Below, one piece after another: positions 51,418 through 59,641 of a stretch of DNA of 64,000 bases (positions are counted from its first letter, which is position 1; each line of letters begins with the position of its first letter). The translations under genes and the position numbers were made by a program. The stretch is taken from positions 1,541,001 through 1,605,000 of the forward strand of contig NZ_CANNEZ010000001.1 of the NCBI RefSeq assembly GCF_947503795.1. The letters are read 5' to 3'. A model generated the notes under the pieces. That model did not search any database and was not told the DNA's origin. It was given only the letters and a program-made list of their open reading frames with translations. This DNA comes from an uncultured Jannaschia sp. Lineage in GTDB: Bacteria > Pseudomonadota > Alphaproteobacteria > Rhodobacterales > Rhodobacteraceae.

Positions 51418-52088
51418 CCCGCGCCATGATCGAAGACTGGACCGCCCGCTTTCCGGGTCTCGCGCAACTCGAACGGCCGATCCGGGACCTCCTGCTGGCA
51501 CGGGGCCGTGTCGTCACCTTGGACGAGGGCACGCTCGTGTTCGGGCCTGGCAAGTCGCCGGAGAACATGCTGTTCCTGCTCGATGGCAGCGTGCGGGTGC
51601 AGCAGGTTTCCGAAACCGGCCGCGAGATCGTTCTCTACCGGATCCACGCGGGCGAAAGTTGCGTGCTCACGACCGCCTGCCTCCTCGCCTATGACGACTA
51701 CTCCGCCGAGGGCGTTGCCGAGACGCCCGTTCGCGCCGCCGCCATCCCGCGGACCCTGTTCGACGAACTGGTCGCGACATCGCCCGCCTTCCGCAGCTTT
51801 GTCTTCGCCGCCTTTTCCAAGCGCATCACGGACCTGTTCCTCGTAATCGACGAGGTCGCCTTTCAGCGCATGGACGTCCGCCTGGCCGCGACGCTGATCG
51901 AGCTGTCCGAGGGGGCCGAGACGCTGGACACGACGCATCAGAAGCTGTCGGTCGAACTGGGCACGGCGCGCGAAGTCGTCTCGCGGCAGCTTACGGAGTT
52001 CCAGCGTCGCGGCTGGGTGCGACAGAGCCGCGGTACGATCCACCTGCTCGACCGCCCGGCGCTGCACCGGCTGGCCGACGAGGGGTGA
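51414..52088 (+). CDS. Two-cysteine Crp/Fnr family regulator
   Basis: This 224-residue protein has a cNMP-type beta-roll (VFGPGKSPENMLFLLDGSVR) and a winged helix (LSVELGTAREVVSRQLTEFQ) with an E-x-x-S-R recognition motif. The whole protein has only two cysteines, C83 and C89 (SCVLTTACLL), in the effector-binding region. Its gene is joined by ATGA to the lipid transport operon and precedes the YeeE/persulfide operon. A dithiol sensor for persulfide or polysulfide is a reasonable inference. Confidence 0.9.
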   Translation: MTRAMIEDWTARFPGLAQLERPIRDLLLARGRVVTLDEGTLVFGPGKSPENMLFLLDGSVRVQQVSETGREIVLYRIHAGESCVLTTACLLAYDDYSAEGVAETPVRAAAIPRTLFDELVATSPAFRSFVFAAFSKRITDLFLVIDEVAFQRMDVRLAATLIELSEGAETLDTTHQKLSVELGTAREVVSRQLTEFQRRGWVRQSRGTIHLLDRPALHRLADEG

Positions 52089-52105
52089 ACGAACCCCGCG
52101 CCTTA

Positions 52106-52122
52106 CGGTGACAAAGTCACCG
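52106..52122. promoter_or_regulatory. Candidate operator CGGTGACAAAGTCACCG before sulfur operon
   Basis: A perfect 7-3-7 palindrome lies 18 bp after the Crp/Fnr stop and 53 bp before the next ATG. The inner TGAC/GTCA arms resemble Crp/Fnr half-sites but with a 3-bp rather than 4-bp centre. There is no T run, so it is not an obvious terminator. Confidence 0.5.
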
Positions 52123-52174
52123 ACGCGCAAGGCATGACGACGCAGAATGCGGGAAACGACGAGAGGTTTCCCCG

Positions 52175-52354
52175 ATGGCCCTGCAACTCATCCCCGACAC
52201 GGTCCTTCAGGTCCTTCCCGGATTGGCCCAAGCCGCCATATCCGCGGACCCCGCCGTCCCCCGCGCCGCCGCCACGCAGGCCGTGGCGCTCGCTCAGGAG
52301 GCGTTCGCCTTGATGGCCGTCAACGCGGCCCCGCTCGCGCTGTCTACGGTTTGA
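52175..52354 (+). CDS. Possible 59-residue small protein before the YeeE genes
   Basis: The frame starts at ATG 52175 behind GAGAGG and ends 2 bp before the first YeeE gene, which has no ribosome site of its own; this suggests translational coupling. The product is hydrophobic and Ala-rich (VLQVLPGLAQAAISADPAV, ALAQEAFALMAVNAAPLAL) with almost no charge. I recognise no family. The coding stretch also contains a TTGA-N6-TCAA palindrome (52310-52323), so the region could instead be regulatory. Confidence 0.45.
   Translation: MALQLIPDTVLQVLPGLAQAAISADPAVPRAAATQAVALAQEAFALMAVNAAPLALSTV
52310..52323. promoter_or_regulatory. Fifth TTGATGGCCGTCAA palindrome, inside small ORF
   Basis: It matches the TTGA(C/T)-N4-GTCAA pattern of the four intergenic boxes and is centred 40.5 bp before the YeeE ATG. 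At the -41.5 position the transcript would start at about the ATG itself (leaderless), so its function as an activation site is doubtful. Confidence 0.35.
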
Positions 52355-52356
52355 GC

Positions 52357-52788
52357 ATGGAGACCGCCTTCACCCCCATGCAATCGCTTCTGGGCGGCGC
52401 GTTGATCGGGCTTTCAGCCGTGATGCTCATGGGGCTCATGGGCCGGATCATGGGTGCGACCGGCATCCTGTCGGGGCTCGTGGCGCCGATCGACGGACGT
52501 GAATTCGCCTGGCGCGCGGCGATCCTCGCGGGGATGGTCACAGGCCCCGCGATCGTTCTTCTGGCGACCGGCGCGATGCCCGTCATCCAGGTGCCGGTCT
52601 CGGCGCCGACGCTGGTCGTGGGCGGCCTGATCGTAGGGATCGGCGCGACCTACGGGTCCGGCTGCACCTCGGGGCACGGCGTCTGCGGAATGGCGCGGCT
52701 GTCGCCGCGATCCGTCGCGGCAACGCTCACCTTCATGGCGACCACCGCGGCCACGGTCTTCGTGATCCGCCACGTGATGGGAGGCTGA
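52357..52788 (+). CDS. YeeE/YedE family protein (first half, PmpA-like)
   Basis: This 143-residue membrane protein has [29 protein letters not shown] and the sulfur-transport signature [20 protein letters not shown] with conserved cysteines. YeeE-type channels carry thiosulfate or related sulfur species. Together with the next gene it makes the two-protein form of the channel. Confidence 0.93.
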   Translation: METAFTPMQSLLGGALIGLSAVMLMGLMGRIMGATGILSGLVAPIDGREFAWRAAILAGMVTGPAIVLLATGAMPVIQVPVSAPTLVVGGLIVGIGATYGSGCTSGHGVCGMARLSPRSVAATLTFMATTAATVFVIRHVMGG

Positions 52789-52791
52789 ACG

Positions 52792-53226
52792 ATGCGCCTG
52801 ATCGCAAGCTATATCGTAGGCCTCGTCTTCGGGGTCGGCATCTCGATTTCGGGGATGGCGAACCCCGCGAAGGTGCTCAACTTCTTCGATATCGCCGGAA
52901 GCTGGGACCCCAGCCTTGCCTTCGTCATGGGCGGCGCGCTGTTGGTGACCTTCGTCGGCTACAGATGGGTTCTACGCGCGGACGGACCGCTTCTGGACAC
53001 GCGGTTCCTGATCCCGACCCGCTCGGATCTCGACCCGCGCCTGATCGGCGGCGCAGCCCTCTTCGGCGTCGGATGGGGCATCGCGGGCTTCTGTCCCGGC
53101 GGCGCGCTGCCAGCGCTCGGCACCGGGACGACGGACGTGTTCATCTTCGTCGCCGCCGTCATCGCGGGCATCTGGATCGCCCGTAATCTGGACCGCCTGA
53201 CCCGAACACCCACACCCCATACCTGA
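52792..53226 (+). CDS. YeeE/YedE-like DUF6691 protein (second half, PmpB-like)
   Basis: This 144-residue membrane protein has [20 protein letters not shown] and [19 protein letters not shown], the complementary half of the split YeeE channel. It lies 3 bp after the first half and 9 bp before the persulfide dioxygenase-like gene. Confidence 0.93.
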   Translation: MRLIASYIVGLVFGVGISISGMANPAKVLNFFDIAGSWDPSLAFVMGGALLVTFVGYRWVLRADGPLLDTRFLIPTRSDLDPRLIGGAALFGVGWGIAGFCPGGALPALGTGTTDVFIFVAAVIAGIWIARNLDRLTRTPTPHT

Positions 53227-53235
53227 GGAGAGGAT

Positions 53236-54120
53236 ATGATGACCTATCCCATCGACATGACGACCCGCCCCAAGGTCGACGGCTTCTTCGACGAGGCCAC
53301 CAACACGATCAGCTACATTATTCAGGACCCGGCCAGCGACCACTGCGCCATCATCGATAGCGTGATGGACATCGACTACGCCGCCGGGCGCATCACCTAC
53401 GACCACGCCGACAAGCTGATCGAGGAGGTGCGCCGCCGCGGCCTGACGCTGGACTGGATCATTGAGACCCATGTCCATGCCGACCACCTGTCGGCCGCGC
53501 CCTACATCCAGGAGAAACTGGGCGGGAAGATCGGCATCGGCGCTGAGATCGTCACCGTTCAGGACACGTTCGGAAAGGTGTTCAACGAGGGCACCGAGTT
53601 CCAGCGCGACGGCTCGCAATTCGACGCCCTGTTCTCCGACGGTGACATCTATGAAATCGGCAGCATGACCGCATTCGCGATCCACACGCCGGGCCATACG
53701 CCCGCCTGCATGACCCATGTGATCGGTGACGCCGCCTTTGTGGGCGATACGCTCTTCATGCCCGACGGCGGCTCCGCCCGTGCCGACTTTCCGGGCGGTG
53801 ATGCGGGCGTGCTCTATGACAGCATCCAGAAGGTGCTGGCCCTGCCGGACGCGATGCGCCTCTTCATGTGCCACGACTATGGACCGAATGGGCGCGACAT
53901 CGCTTGGGAGACCACGGTCGCGGAGGAAAAGGCGCATAACATCCATGTCGGCGGCGGCACGACCCGCGCCGCCTTCGTCAAGATGCGGGAGGAGCGCGAC
54001 GCGACGCTTGCCGTTCCGAAGCTCATCCTGCCGTCCCTGCAGGTGAACATGCGGGCGGGCGAAGTGCCCACCGACGCAGAGGGCAATCCGGTGCTGAAGG
54101 TGCCGGTCAACGGGATCTGA
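53236..54120 (+). CDS. MBL-fold persulfide dioxygenase-like protein (Blh type)
   Basis: This 294-residue metallo-beta-lactamase-fold protein has the metal-binding THVHADHLSAAP (H-x-H-x-D-H), HTPGHTPACMTHVIGD, FVGDTLF and MCHDYGPNGRD. ETHE1/Blh-type enzymes oxidise glutathione persulfide to sulfite. It starts behind GAGGAGAGG. The adjacent SQR supplies persulfide, and the SulP gene downstream could move the oxidised product. Confidence 0.93.
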   Translation: MMTYPIDMTTRPKVDGFFDEATNTISYIIQDPASDHCAIIDSVMDIDYAAGRITYDHADKLIEEVRRRGLTLDWIIETHVHADHLSAAPYIQEKLGGKIGIGAEIVTVQDTFGKVFNEGTEFQRDGSQFDALFSDGDIYEIGSMTAFAIHTPGHTPACMTHVIGDAAFVGDTLFMPDGGSARADFPGGDAGVLYDSIQKVLALPDAMRLFMCHDYGPNGRDIAWETTVAEEKAHNIHVGGGTTRAAFVKMREERDATLAVPKLILPSLQVNMRAGEVPTDAEGNPVLKVPVNGI

Positions 54121-54131
54121 GGGGCGGGATC

Positions 54132-55805
54132 ATGGATATTCGCACACTCACGCCCCGACTATCTGTCGGACCGCAGATCGACCCCGGCGATCTGAAGACC
54201 CTTGCCGCGATGGGCTACCGTGCCGTCATCTGCAATCGGCCCGATGGCGAGGCCGCGGACCAGCCGACCTTCGAGGAGATCGCCGCCGCCGCGCGTGCGG
54301 AGGGGCTCGAGGCGCGGCACGTGCCGATCGTCGCCGGTCGGGTCGAAGATGCCGACGTGGTGGCGTTCGAAGCCGCCCTGACGGAGCTTCCGGGACCGGT
54401 GCTCGCATATTGCCGCACGGGCACCCGGTCGACCACGCTCTGGTCGCTCAGCCGGGCGGGTGTACTCAAGCTGCCCGACATCCTCGCGATCACGAAGGCG
54501 GCCGGATACGACATGGGGGGCGTGGTGCGCCGGATCGCGAATGGCGGGCAGACCCCGACCGACCGGTCCGATGCGCGGTTCGACATCGCGATCGTCGGTG
54601 GCGGGGCTGCGGGCATCGCGGTGGCCGCCAGCCTTCGGAAACGCCAGCCCGATCTCGACGTCGCCATCATCGACCCGGCCGACACGCATTACTACCAGCC
54701 CGGTTGGACGATGGTCGGCGGCGGCATCTTCGAAGCGGCCGAGACCGTTCGAACGATGGGCTCCATCATTCCCAAGGGCGTGCACTGGATCAAGGCGGCC
54801 GTGGCCGCCTTCGAGCCGGAGGCGGATGCCGTCATTCTCGATGGCTGCCGGGTCCTGCGCTACAAGCATCTCATCGTCTGCCCCGGCCTCAAGCTCGACT
54901 GGCATGCCGTGGACGGTCTGGTCGAGACGCTCGGGCGGAACGGCGTCACCTCGAACTATCGCTACGACCTGGCCCCTTACACGTGGGACCTTGTGCAGGG
55001 CCTCAAATCGGGCCGCGCGATCTTCACGCAGCCGCCCATGCCGATCAAATGCGCGGGCGCGCCGCAAAAGGCGATGTACCTCTCGGCCGATGCCTGGCGC
55101 CGGCGTGGGGTTCTGGGGGACATCGAAATCCACTTCGCCAATGCCGGCGGCGTTCTCTTCGGGATCGCGGATTACGTGCCCGCCTTGATGGAATATGTCG
55201 AACGCTACGGTGTGGCGCTGGATTTCCACCACAACCTCGTCGCCGTCGACGGACCGAACCGGATCGCCACCTTCGACGTGACACCCCCCGTTGCCGAGAC
55301 GAGGCGCGTCAAGATGGCGTTCGATATGCTTCACGTATGCCCGCCCCAGGCCGCGCCCGATTTCATCCGCGTCTCGCCCCTTGCCGATGCGGCCGGATGG
55401 GTCGATGTCGATCAGGCGAGCCTCAGGCACCGGAGTTGGGACAACATCTGGTCCCTTGGCGACGTGATGAATGCCCCCAACGCCAAGACCGCCGCCGCCG
55501 CACGGATGCAGGCGCCGATCGTCGCCGCCAATATCGACGCCGCCATGCGCGGTCGTGGTCCGGTGGCGCGGTACAACGGCTACGGTTCCTGCCCTCTGAC
55601 CGTGGAGCGAGGGAAGATCGTGCTGGCCGAGTTCGGATATGGCGGCACTCTCCTGCCCAGTTTCCCCGAGGCTCTGATCGACGGCACCCGGCCCAGCCGT
55701 GCGGCGTGGCTCCTGAAGGAGAAGATCCTTCCGCCGGTCTACTGGCGCGGCATGCTGAAGGGGCGCGAATGGCTCGTGCGGCCCGAGCCTGTCACGGTCG
55801 ACTGA
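54132..55805 (+). CDS. DUF442 phosphatase-like domain fused to sulfide:quinone oxidoreductase
   Basis: This 557-residue fusion has an N-terminal DUF442/Blh domain (residues 1-140) with the C-x5-R loop YCRTGTRST (C94). The C-terminal SQR-like flavoprotein (from about 150) has VGGGAAGIAVAASL, HYYQPGWTMVGGGIF and MPIKCAGAPQKAMYL, the latter typical of SQR, plus further cysteines in VCPGLKL and HVCPPQAA. It should oxidise sulfide at the membrane, passing electrons to quinone and sulfur to a thiol acceptor. It starts 12 bp after the dioxygenase stop. Confidence 0.92.
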   Translation: MDIRTLTPRLSVGPQIDPGDLKTLAAMGYRAVICNRPDGEAADQPTFEEIAAAARAEGLEARHVPIVAGRVEDADVVAFEAALTELPGPVLAYCRTGTRSTTLWSLSRAGVLKLPDILAITKAAGYDMGGVVRRIANGGQTPTDRSDARFDIAIVGGGAAGIAVAASLRKRQPDLDVAIIDPADTHYYQPGWTMVGGGIFEAAETVRTMGSIIPKGVHWIKAAVAAFEPEADAVILDGCRVLRYKHLIVCPGLKLDWHAVDGLVETLGRNGVTSNYRYDLAPYTWDLVQGLKSGRAIFTQPPMPIKCAGAPQKAMYLSADAWRRRGVLGDIEIHFANAGGVLFGIADYVPALMEYVERYGVALDFHHNLVAVDGPNRIATFDVTPPVAETRRVKMAFDMLHVCPPQAAPDFIRVSPLADAAGWVDVDQASLRHRSWDNIWSLGDVMNAPNAKTAAAARMQAPIVAANIDAAMRGRGPVARYNGYGSCPLTVERGKIVLAEFGYGGTLLPSFPEALIDGTRPSRAAWLLKEKILPPVYWRGMLKGREWLVRPEPVTVD

Positions 55806-55809
55806 TCAC

Positions 55810-57519
55810 ATGGGCTTTGCGCGATACCTTCCGGTCCTCGACTGGGGTCGGCGTTACGATCGTCGCGATCTGGGCGGAGACGCGCTCGCAGCCGTGATCG
55901 TCACGATCATGCTGATCCCCCAATCGCTGGCCTACGCGCTGCTGGCCGGTCTGCCGCCCGAGGCAGGCCTCTACGCCTCGATCGTGCCGATCCTGCTCTA
56001 CGCCATGTTCGGCACATCCCGCGCCTTGGCCGTCGGCCCCGTCGCGGTCGTATCGCTTATGACGGCGGCCGCGCTGGGCGATGTGGTGGCGCAAGGGACC
56101 GCAGGTTACGCGACGGCCGCGCTGACGTTGGCCGGGCTCTCGGGCGTGATGCTGCTGGCCTTCGGCCTGCTCCGGCTGGGTGCGATCGCCAACTACCTGT
56201 CGCACCCGGTCATCTCGGGCTTCATCACGGCGAGCGGGCTCCTGATCGCGGCCAGCCAGTTGCGGCATGTGATGGGCATCGAGGCCCATGGCCACACGCT
56301 CCCGGTGCTGCTCGGCTCGCTGGCCGAGAATGTCCGTGACACGAACGCCGCCACGTTCGCGCTCGGGCTCGGGACGACGGCGTTCCTGTTCTGGGTCCGC
56401 TCGGGTCTCGCGCCGCTGCTGCGCCGGCTCGGCCTGACCTCCGGGGCCGCCGGCACCCTCGCCAAGATCGGGCCCGTCGCCGCCATCGCCGCCACCACTT
56501 GGGTCGTCTGGCAGTTCGACCTGCAGGCGATGGGCGTGGCCGTCGTCGGAGAGGTGCCCCGCGCCCTGCCACCCCTCACCCGGCCCGACCTTTCGCTCGA
56601 CCTCGTCCGGCAGCTTGCCCTGCCCGCCGCGCTCATCTCAATCATCGGGTTCGTCGAGTCGATCTCGGTCGCCCAGACGCTCGCCGCCAAGCGCCGCCAG
56701 CGCATCGACCCGGACCAGGAACTGATCGGTCTCGGGGCGGCCAATATCGGCGCGTCGCTGACCGGGGGCTTTCCGGTGACGGGTGGCTTTTCGCGGTCGG
56801 TCGTCAATTTCGACGCCGGCGCCCGCACCCCCGCCGCCGGGGCCCTCACCGCGGCCGGACTGGCGCTCGCGGCGGTGACGCTGACGCCGCTCATCCATTA
56901 CCTGCCGAAGGCGACGCTCGCGGCGACGATCATCGTCGCCGTCCTCAGCCTCGTGGATCTGGATCTCCTTCGCCGTGCCTGGATCTATGCAAAGGCCGAT
57001 TTCGCCGCCGTCGCCACGACCGTCACGCTCACCCTTCTGCTGGGTGTGGAAGTGGGCGTATCGGCGGGTGTCGCCCTCTCGATCCTGCTGCACCTCCACC
57101 GCGCCGCGCGACCCCATATCGCCGAAGTCGGGCGCGTCCCGGGCACCGAGCACTTCCGCAACATCCTCCGCCATGAGGTCCTGACCGACCCACGGATCGT
57201 GAGCTTGCGCGTGGATGAAAGCCTCTGGTTCGCGAATGCGCGCTACCTCGAGGACCATATCCAGGCCCGCATCGCCGACGACCCGACGATCCGGCATGTC
57301 GTCCTGCAATGCGCGGCGATCAACGAGATCGACCTCAGCGCTCTGGAATCCCTCGAAGCGATCAACGCTCGATTGGACGAGATGGGGGTGGCGCTGCATC
57401 TCTCCGAAGTGAAAGGCCCGGTCATGGACCGTCTGCGCCGCGGCGATTTCCTGTCGCATCTGTCGGGACGCATCTTCCTGTCGCAGCACGATGCGGCATC
57501 GGAACTGGCGACGGGCTGA
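55810..57519 (+). CDS. SulP family anion permease with STAS domain
   Basis: A 569-residue protein with about 11-12 transmembrane helices (MLIPQSLAYALLAGLPPEAG, the SulP signature; GAANIGASLTGGFPVTGGFS) and a C-terminal STAS domain (about residues 440-555, HVVLQCAAINEIDLSALESL). It probably transports sulfate or sulfite or another oxyanion. It begins 4 bp after the SQR stop and ends the operon. Confidence 0.94.
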   Translation: MGFARYLPVLDWGRRYDRRDLGGDALAAVIVTIMLIPQSLAYALLAGLPPEAGLYASIVPILLYAMFGTSRALAVGPVAVVSLMTAAALGDVVAQGTAGYATAALTLAGLSGVMLLAFGLLRLGAIANYLSHPVISGFITASGLLIAASQLRHVMGIEAHGHTLPVLLGSLAENVRDTNAATFALGLGTTAFLFWVRSGLAPLLRRLGLTSGAAGTLAKIGPVAAIAATTWVVWQFDLQAMGVAVVGEVPRALPPLTRPDLSLDLVRQLALPAALISIIGFVESISVAQTLAAKRRQRIDPDQELIGLGAANIGASLTGGFPVTGGFSRSVVNFDAGARTPAAGALTAAGLALAAVTLTPLIHYLPKATLAATIIVAVLSLVDLDLLRRAWIYAKADFAAVATTVTLTLLLGVEVGVSAGVALSILLHLHRAARPHIAEVGRVPGTEHFRNILRHEVLTDPRIVSLRVDESLWFANARYLEDHIQARIADDPTIRHVVLQCAAINEIDLSALESLEAINARLDEMGVALHLSEVKGPVMDRLRRGDFLSHLSGRIFLSQHDAASELATG

Positions 57520-58084
57520 TCGGTCGCAGAACAAGAATGTCCCGGTGCAATAGACGGGGCTGACGATCCGGGATCGGCCGGGCATCGGATCGACCAAACT
57601 TGCGCCCGCCACCGACGCGAATCGAGAGGCTCTCGTAAACCGTTGGCCAAGCCGACATAACGGCACACCCTGCCTGCCAAGCGAAGAACCGCCGTAGCGG
57701 ATCCGGGGCGGCCCAACCTGTCGGCGCGGGGGTCGGGACGGGCCGGAGCGCCTTTTTTTCCAGACGTCTAGGCCACGACCGGCGCAGCCACGGTCCGGTC
57801 AGATCCGCGAGGGCTGGACCCTTCGCGTGCCGCGACTCCGCCGATGGCACGGGGCCGTTCGGGGCCGACATTGCCTGCCTTCGGGGCCGGCGATAGGCTC
57901 AAACGATCGAAATGACCGCGTTGTCTGGTGCCTTGTCGCTTCGAATCCGCGCCACCCGTTCAGGACCGCGCGTGCCAGGGCAACCCGGTCCCCGAAGTAG
58001 TGTTACGATTATCGCCATGGGGTCCAAATCAACGCAGCTTCAGGTGGCGCCCGAACGAAGCCGGCAAAGCAGCGACGCCTGACC
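57520..58084. other. Intergenic region before the cytochrome gene
   Basis: 565 bp with a possible terminator at 57723-57759 (listed separately). No gene is supported. The last 80 bp before the GTG start (58085) should hold the cytochrome promoter; I see no TTGA-N6-TCAA box there. Confidence 0.4.
57723..57759 (+). terminator. Weak candidate rho-independent terminator
   Basis: GGCGC (57723-57727) pairs with GCGCC (57748-57752), followed at once by seven Ts (57753-57759). The stem is only 5 bp and the loop is long, and it lies about 200 bp beyond the SulP stop, so the call is tentative. Confidence 0.35.
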
Positions 58085-59641
58085 GTGTTCGAATGGCTCC
58101 TCCGCTGCGTTCTCGTCACGTTTCTGGTCGTGACCGGCACAGCCGTCCTCGGCCAGGATGCCGCCGAAGCCCCAACGGATTTCTCTGATTTCGATCACAG
58201 TGCCACCGGGTTCGACCTGACCGGGGCCCATCGCGGCGCGACCTGCGAAAGCTGCCATATCGACGGCAATCTCGTCGATACGCCGCAAACCTGCGTCGGC
58301 TGCCACAACAACCAGATGGTGGCCGGAAAGCCCGCCGCGCACCCGCCCGCATCCGACAGTTGCGCCCAATGCCATACGGCGGAGAACTGGCGACCTTTCG
58401 CCTTCGATCACAGCCTCGCGGATCGGGACTGCGTCGCGTGCCACAACGGCGCGAATGCCAGCGGCAAGTCCGCCGATCACCTCGAGACCGCCGATACCTG
58501 CGACAGCTGTCACATCACGACCACCTGGACGGATGTGCGCTTCGATCACGCCGCCGTCTCGGGCGCTTGCGCCAGTTGCCACGATGGCGGCGCCGCCATC
58601 GGCAAGCCGGGCAACCACATCCCCAGCAGCAATACCTGCGACGACTGCCACGTCACGACCACATGGACCGACGTGCGGTTCGACCATGCCGCCGTCTCGG
58701 GGGCCTGTGTCACCTGCCACAACGGCAACACCGCCACGGGTAAGCCAGGCAACCATGTCCCGAGCAGCAATAGCTGCGACGATTGCCACGTAACCACCAC
58801 ATGGACGGATGTCCGCTTCGACCACGCGGCGGTCACCGGGGCCTGTGTCGCCTGCCACAACGGCGGCACGGCCACCGGCAAGCCCGGTAACCATATCCCC
58901 AGCAGCAACTCTTGCGACGACTGTCACATCACGACGAACTGGACCGACGTGCGGTTCGACCACGCCTCCGTCACCGGGGCCTGCGTCAGTTGCCACAACG
59001 GCAGTACCGCGACCGGCAAACCCGGCAATCACATCCCCAGCAGCAATAGCTGCGACGATTGCCACGTCACGACCACCTGGACCGATGTGCGCTTCGATCA
59101 TGCCTCGGTCACCGGGGCTTGCGTCACATGCCACAACGGCAGCACCGCGACCGGCAAGCCGGGCAACCATATCCCGAGCAGCAACTCCTGCGACGACTGC
59201 CACAGCACGACGACCTGGACCGATGTGCGCTTCGATCACGCCTCTGTCACCGGCGCCTGCGTCACCTGTCACAACGGCAGCACCGCGACGGGCAAGCCGG
59301 GCAACCATATCCCCAGCAGCAATACCTGCGACGACTGCCATGTCCCAAGCACCTGGACCGACGTGCGCTTCGACCATGCCGCCGTCACCGGGGCCTGCGT
59401 GACCTGTCACAACGGCAGCACGGCCACCGGCAAACCCGGCAACCATATCCCGAGCAGCAACACCTGCGACGATTGCCACCGGCCCACGTCCTGGACCTCG
59501 GTCTCGGTCGATCACAGCTCGGTGGTCGGGGCGTGCGTCACCTGTCACAATGGCGGCTTCGCCGAAGGCAAGCCCAGCGATCATCCCCGGTCCTCGAACG
59601 CGTGCGACGACTGCCACAACACGTCGGACTGGGATGATTGA
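58085..59641 (+). CDS. Repetitive multihaem cytochrome c, 21 CxxCH motifs
   Basis: A 518-residue exported protein with signal peptide (LLRCVLVTFLVVTGTAVLG) and 21 CxxCH haem-binding motifs. From residue 68 to the end it is ten 46-residue units, the first two divergent and the last incomplete. A typical full unit has GACVTCHNG, TGKPGNHIPSS, CDDCH and TTWTDVRFDH, that is, two CxxCH plus two extra His (in GNH and FDH) that could be distal ligands, so bis-His haems are likely. The start is GTG 58085. Its stop overlaps the next gene by 8 bp. The role is probably periplasmic or cell-surface electron transfer; the family has no firm name here. Confidence 0.93.
   Translation: MFEWLLRCVLVTFLVVTGTAVLGQDAAEAPTDFSDFDHSATGFDLTGAHRGATCESCHIDGNLVDTPQTCVGCHNNQMVAGKPAAHPPASDSCAQCHTAENWRPFAFDHSLADRDCVACHNGANASGKSADHLETADTCDSCHITTTWTDVRFDHAAVSGACASCHDGGAAIGKPGNHIPSSNTCDDCHVTTTWTDVRFDHAAVSGACVTCHNGNTATGKPGNHVPSSNSCDDCHVTTTWTDVRFDHAAVTGACVACHNGGTATGKPGNHIPSSNSCDDCHITTNWTDVRFDHASVTGACVSCHNGSTATGKPGNHIPSSNSCDDCHVTTTWTDVRFDHASVTGACVTCHNGSTATGKPGNHIPSSNSCDDCHSTTTWTDVRFDHASVTGACVTCHNGSTATGKPGNHIPSSNTCDDCHVPSTWTDVRFDHAAVTGACVTCHNGSTATGKPGNHIPSSNTCDDCHRPTSWTSVSVDHSSVVGACVTCHNGGFAEGKPSDHPRSSNACDDCHNTSDWDD
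58286..59638 (+). repeat. 138-bp tandem repeat array encoding haem units
   Basis: Ten in-frame 138-bp units (46 codons) with starts at about 58286, 58424, 58562, 58700, 58838, 58976, 59114, 59252, 59390 and 59528. Units 4-8 are nearly identical at protein level and very similar in DNA, consistent with recent duplication or gene conversion. The first two units are older and divergent, and the tenth is truncated. Confidence 0.9.

Noticed and set aside
58286-59638. Regularly spaced repeats that might suggest a CRISPR array
   Set aside because: The repeats are 138-bp in-frame coding units of the cytochrome, with no spacers.
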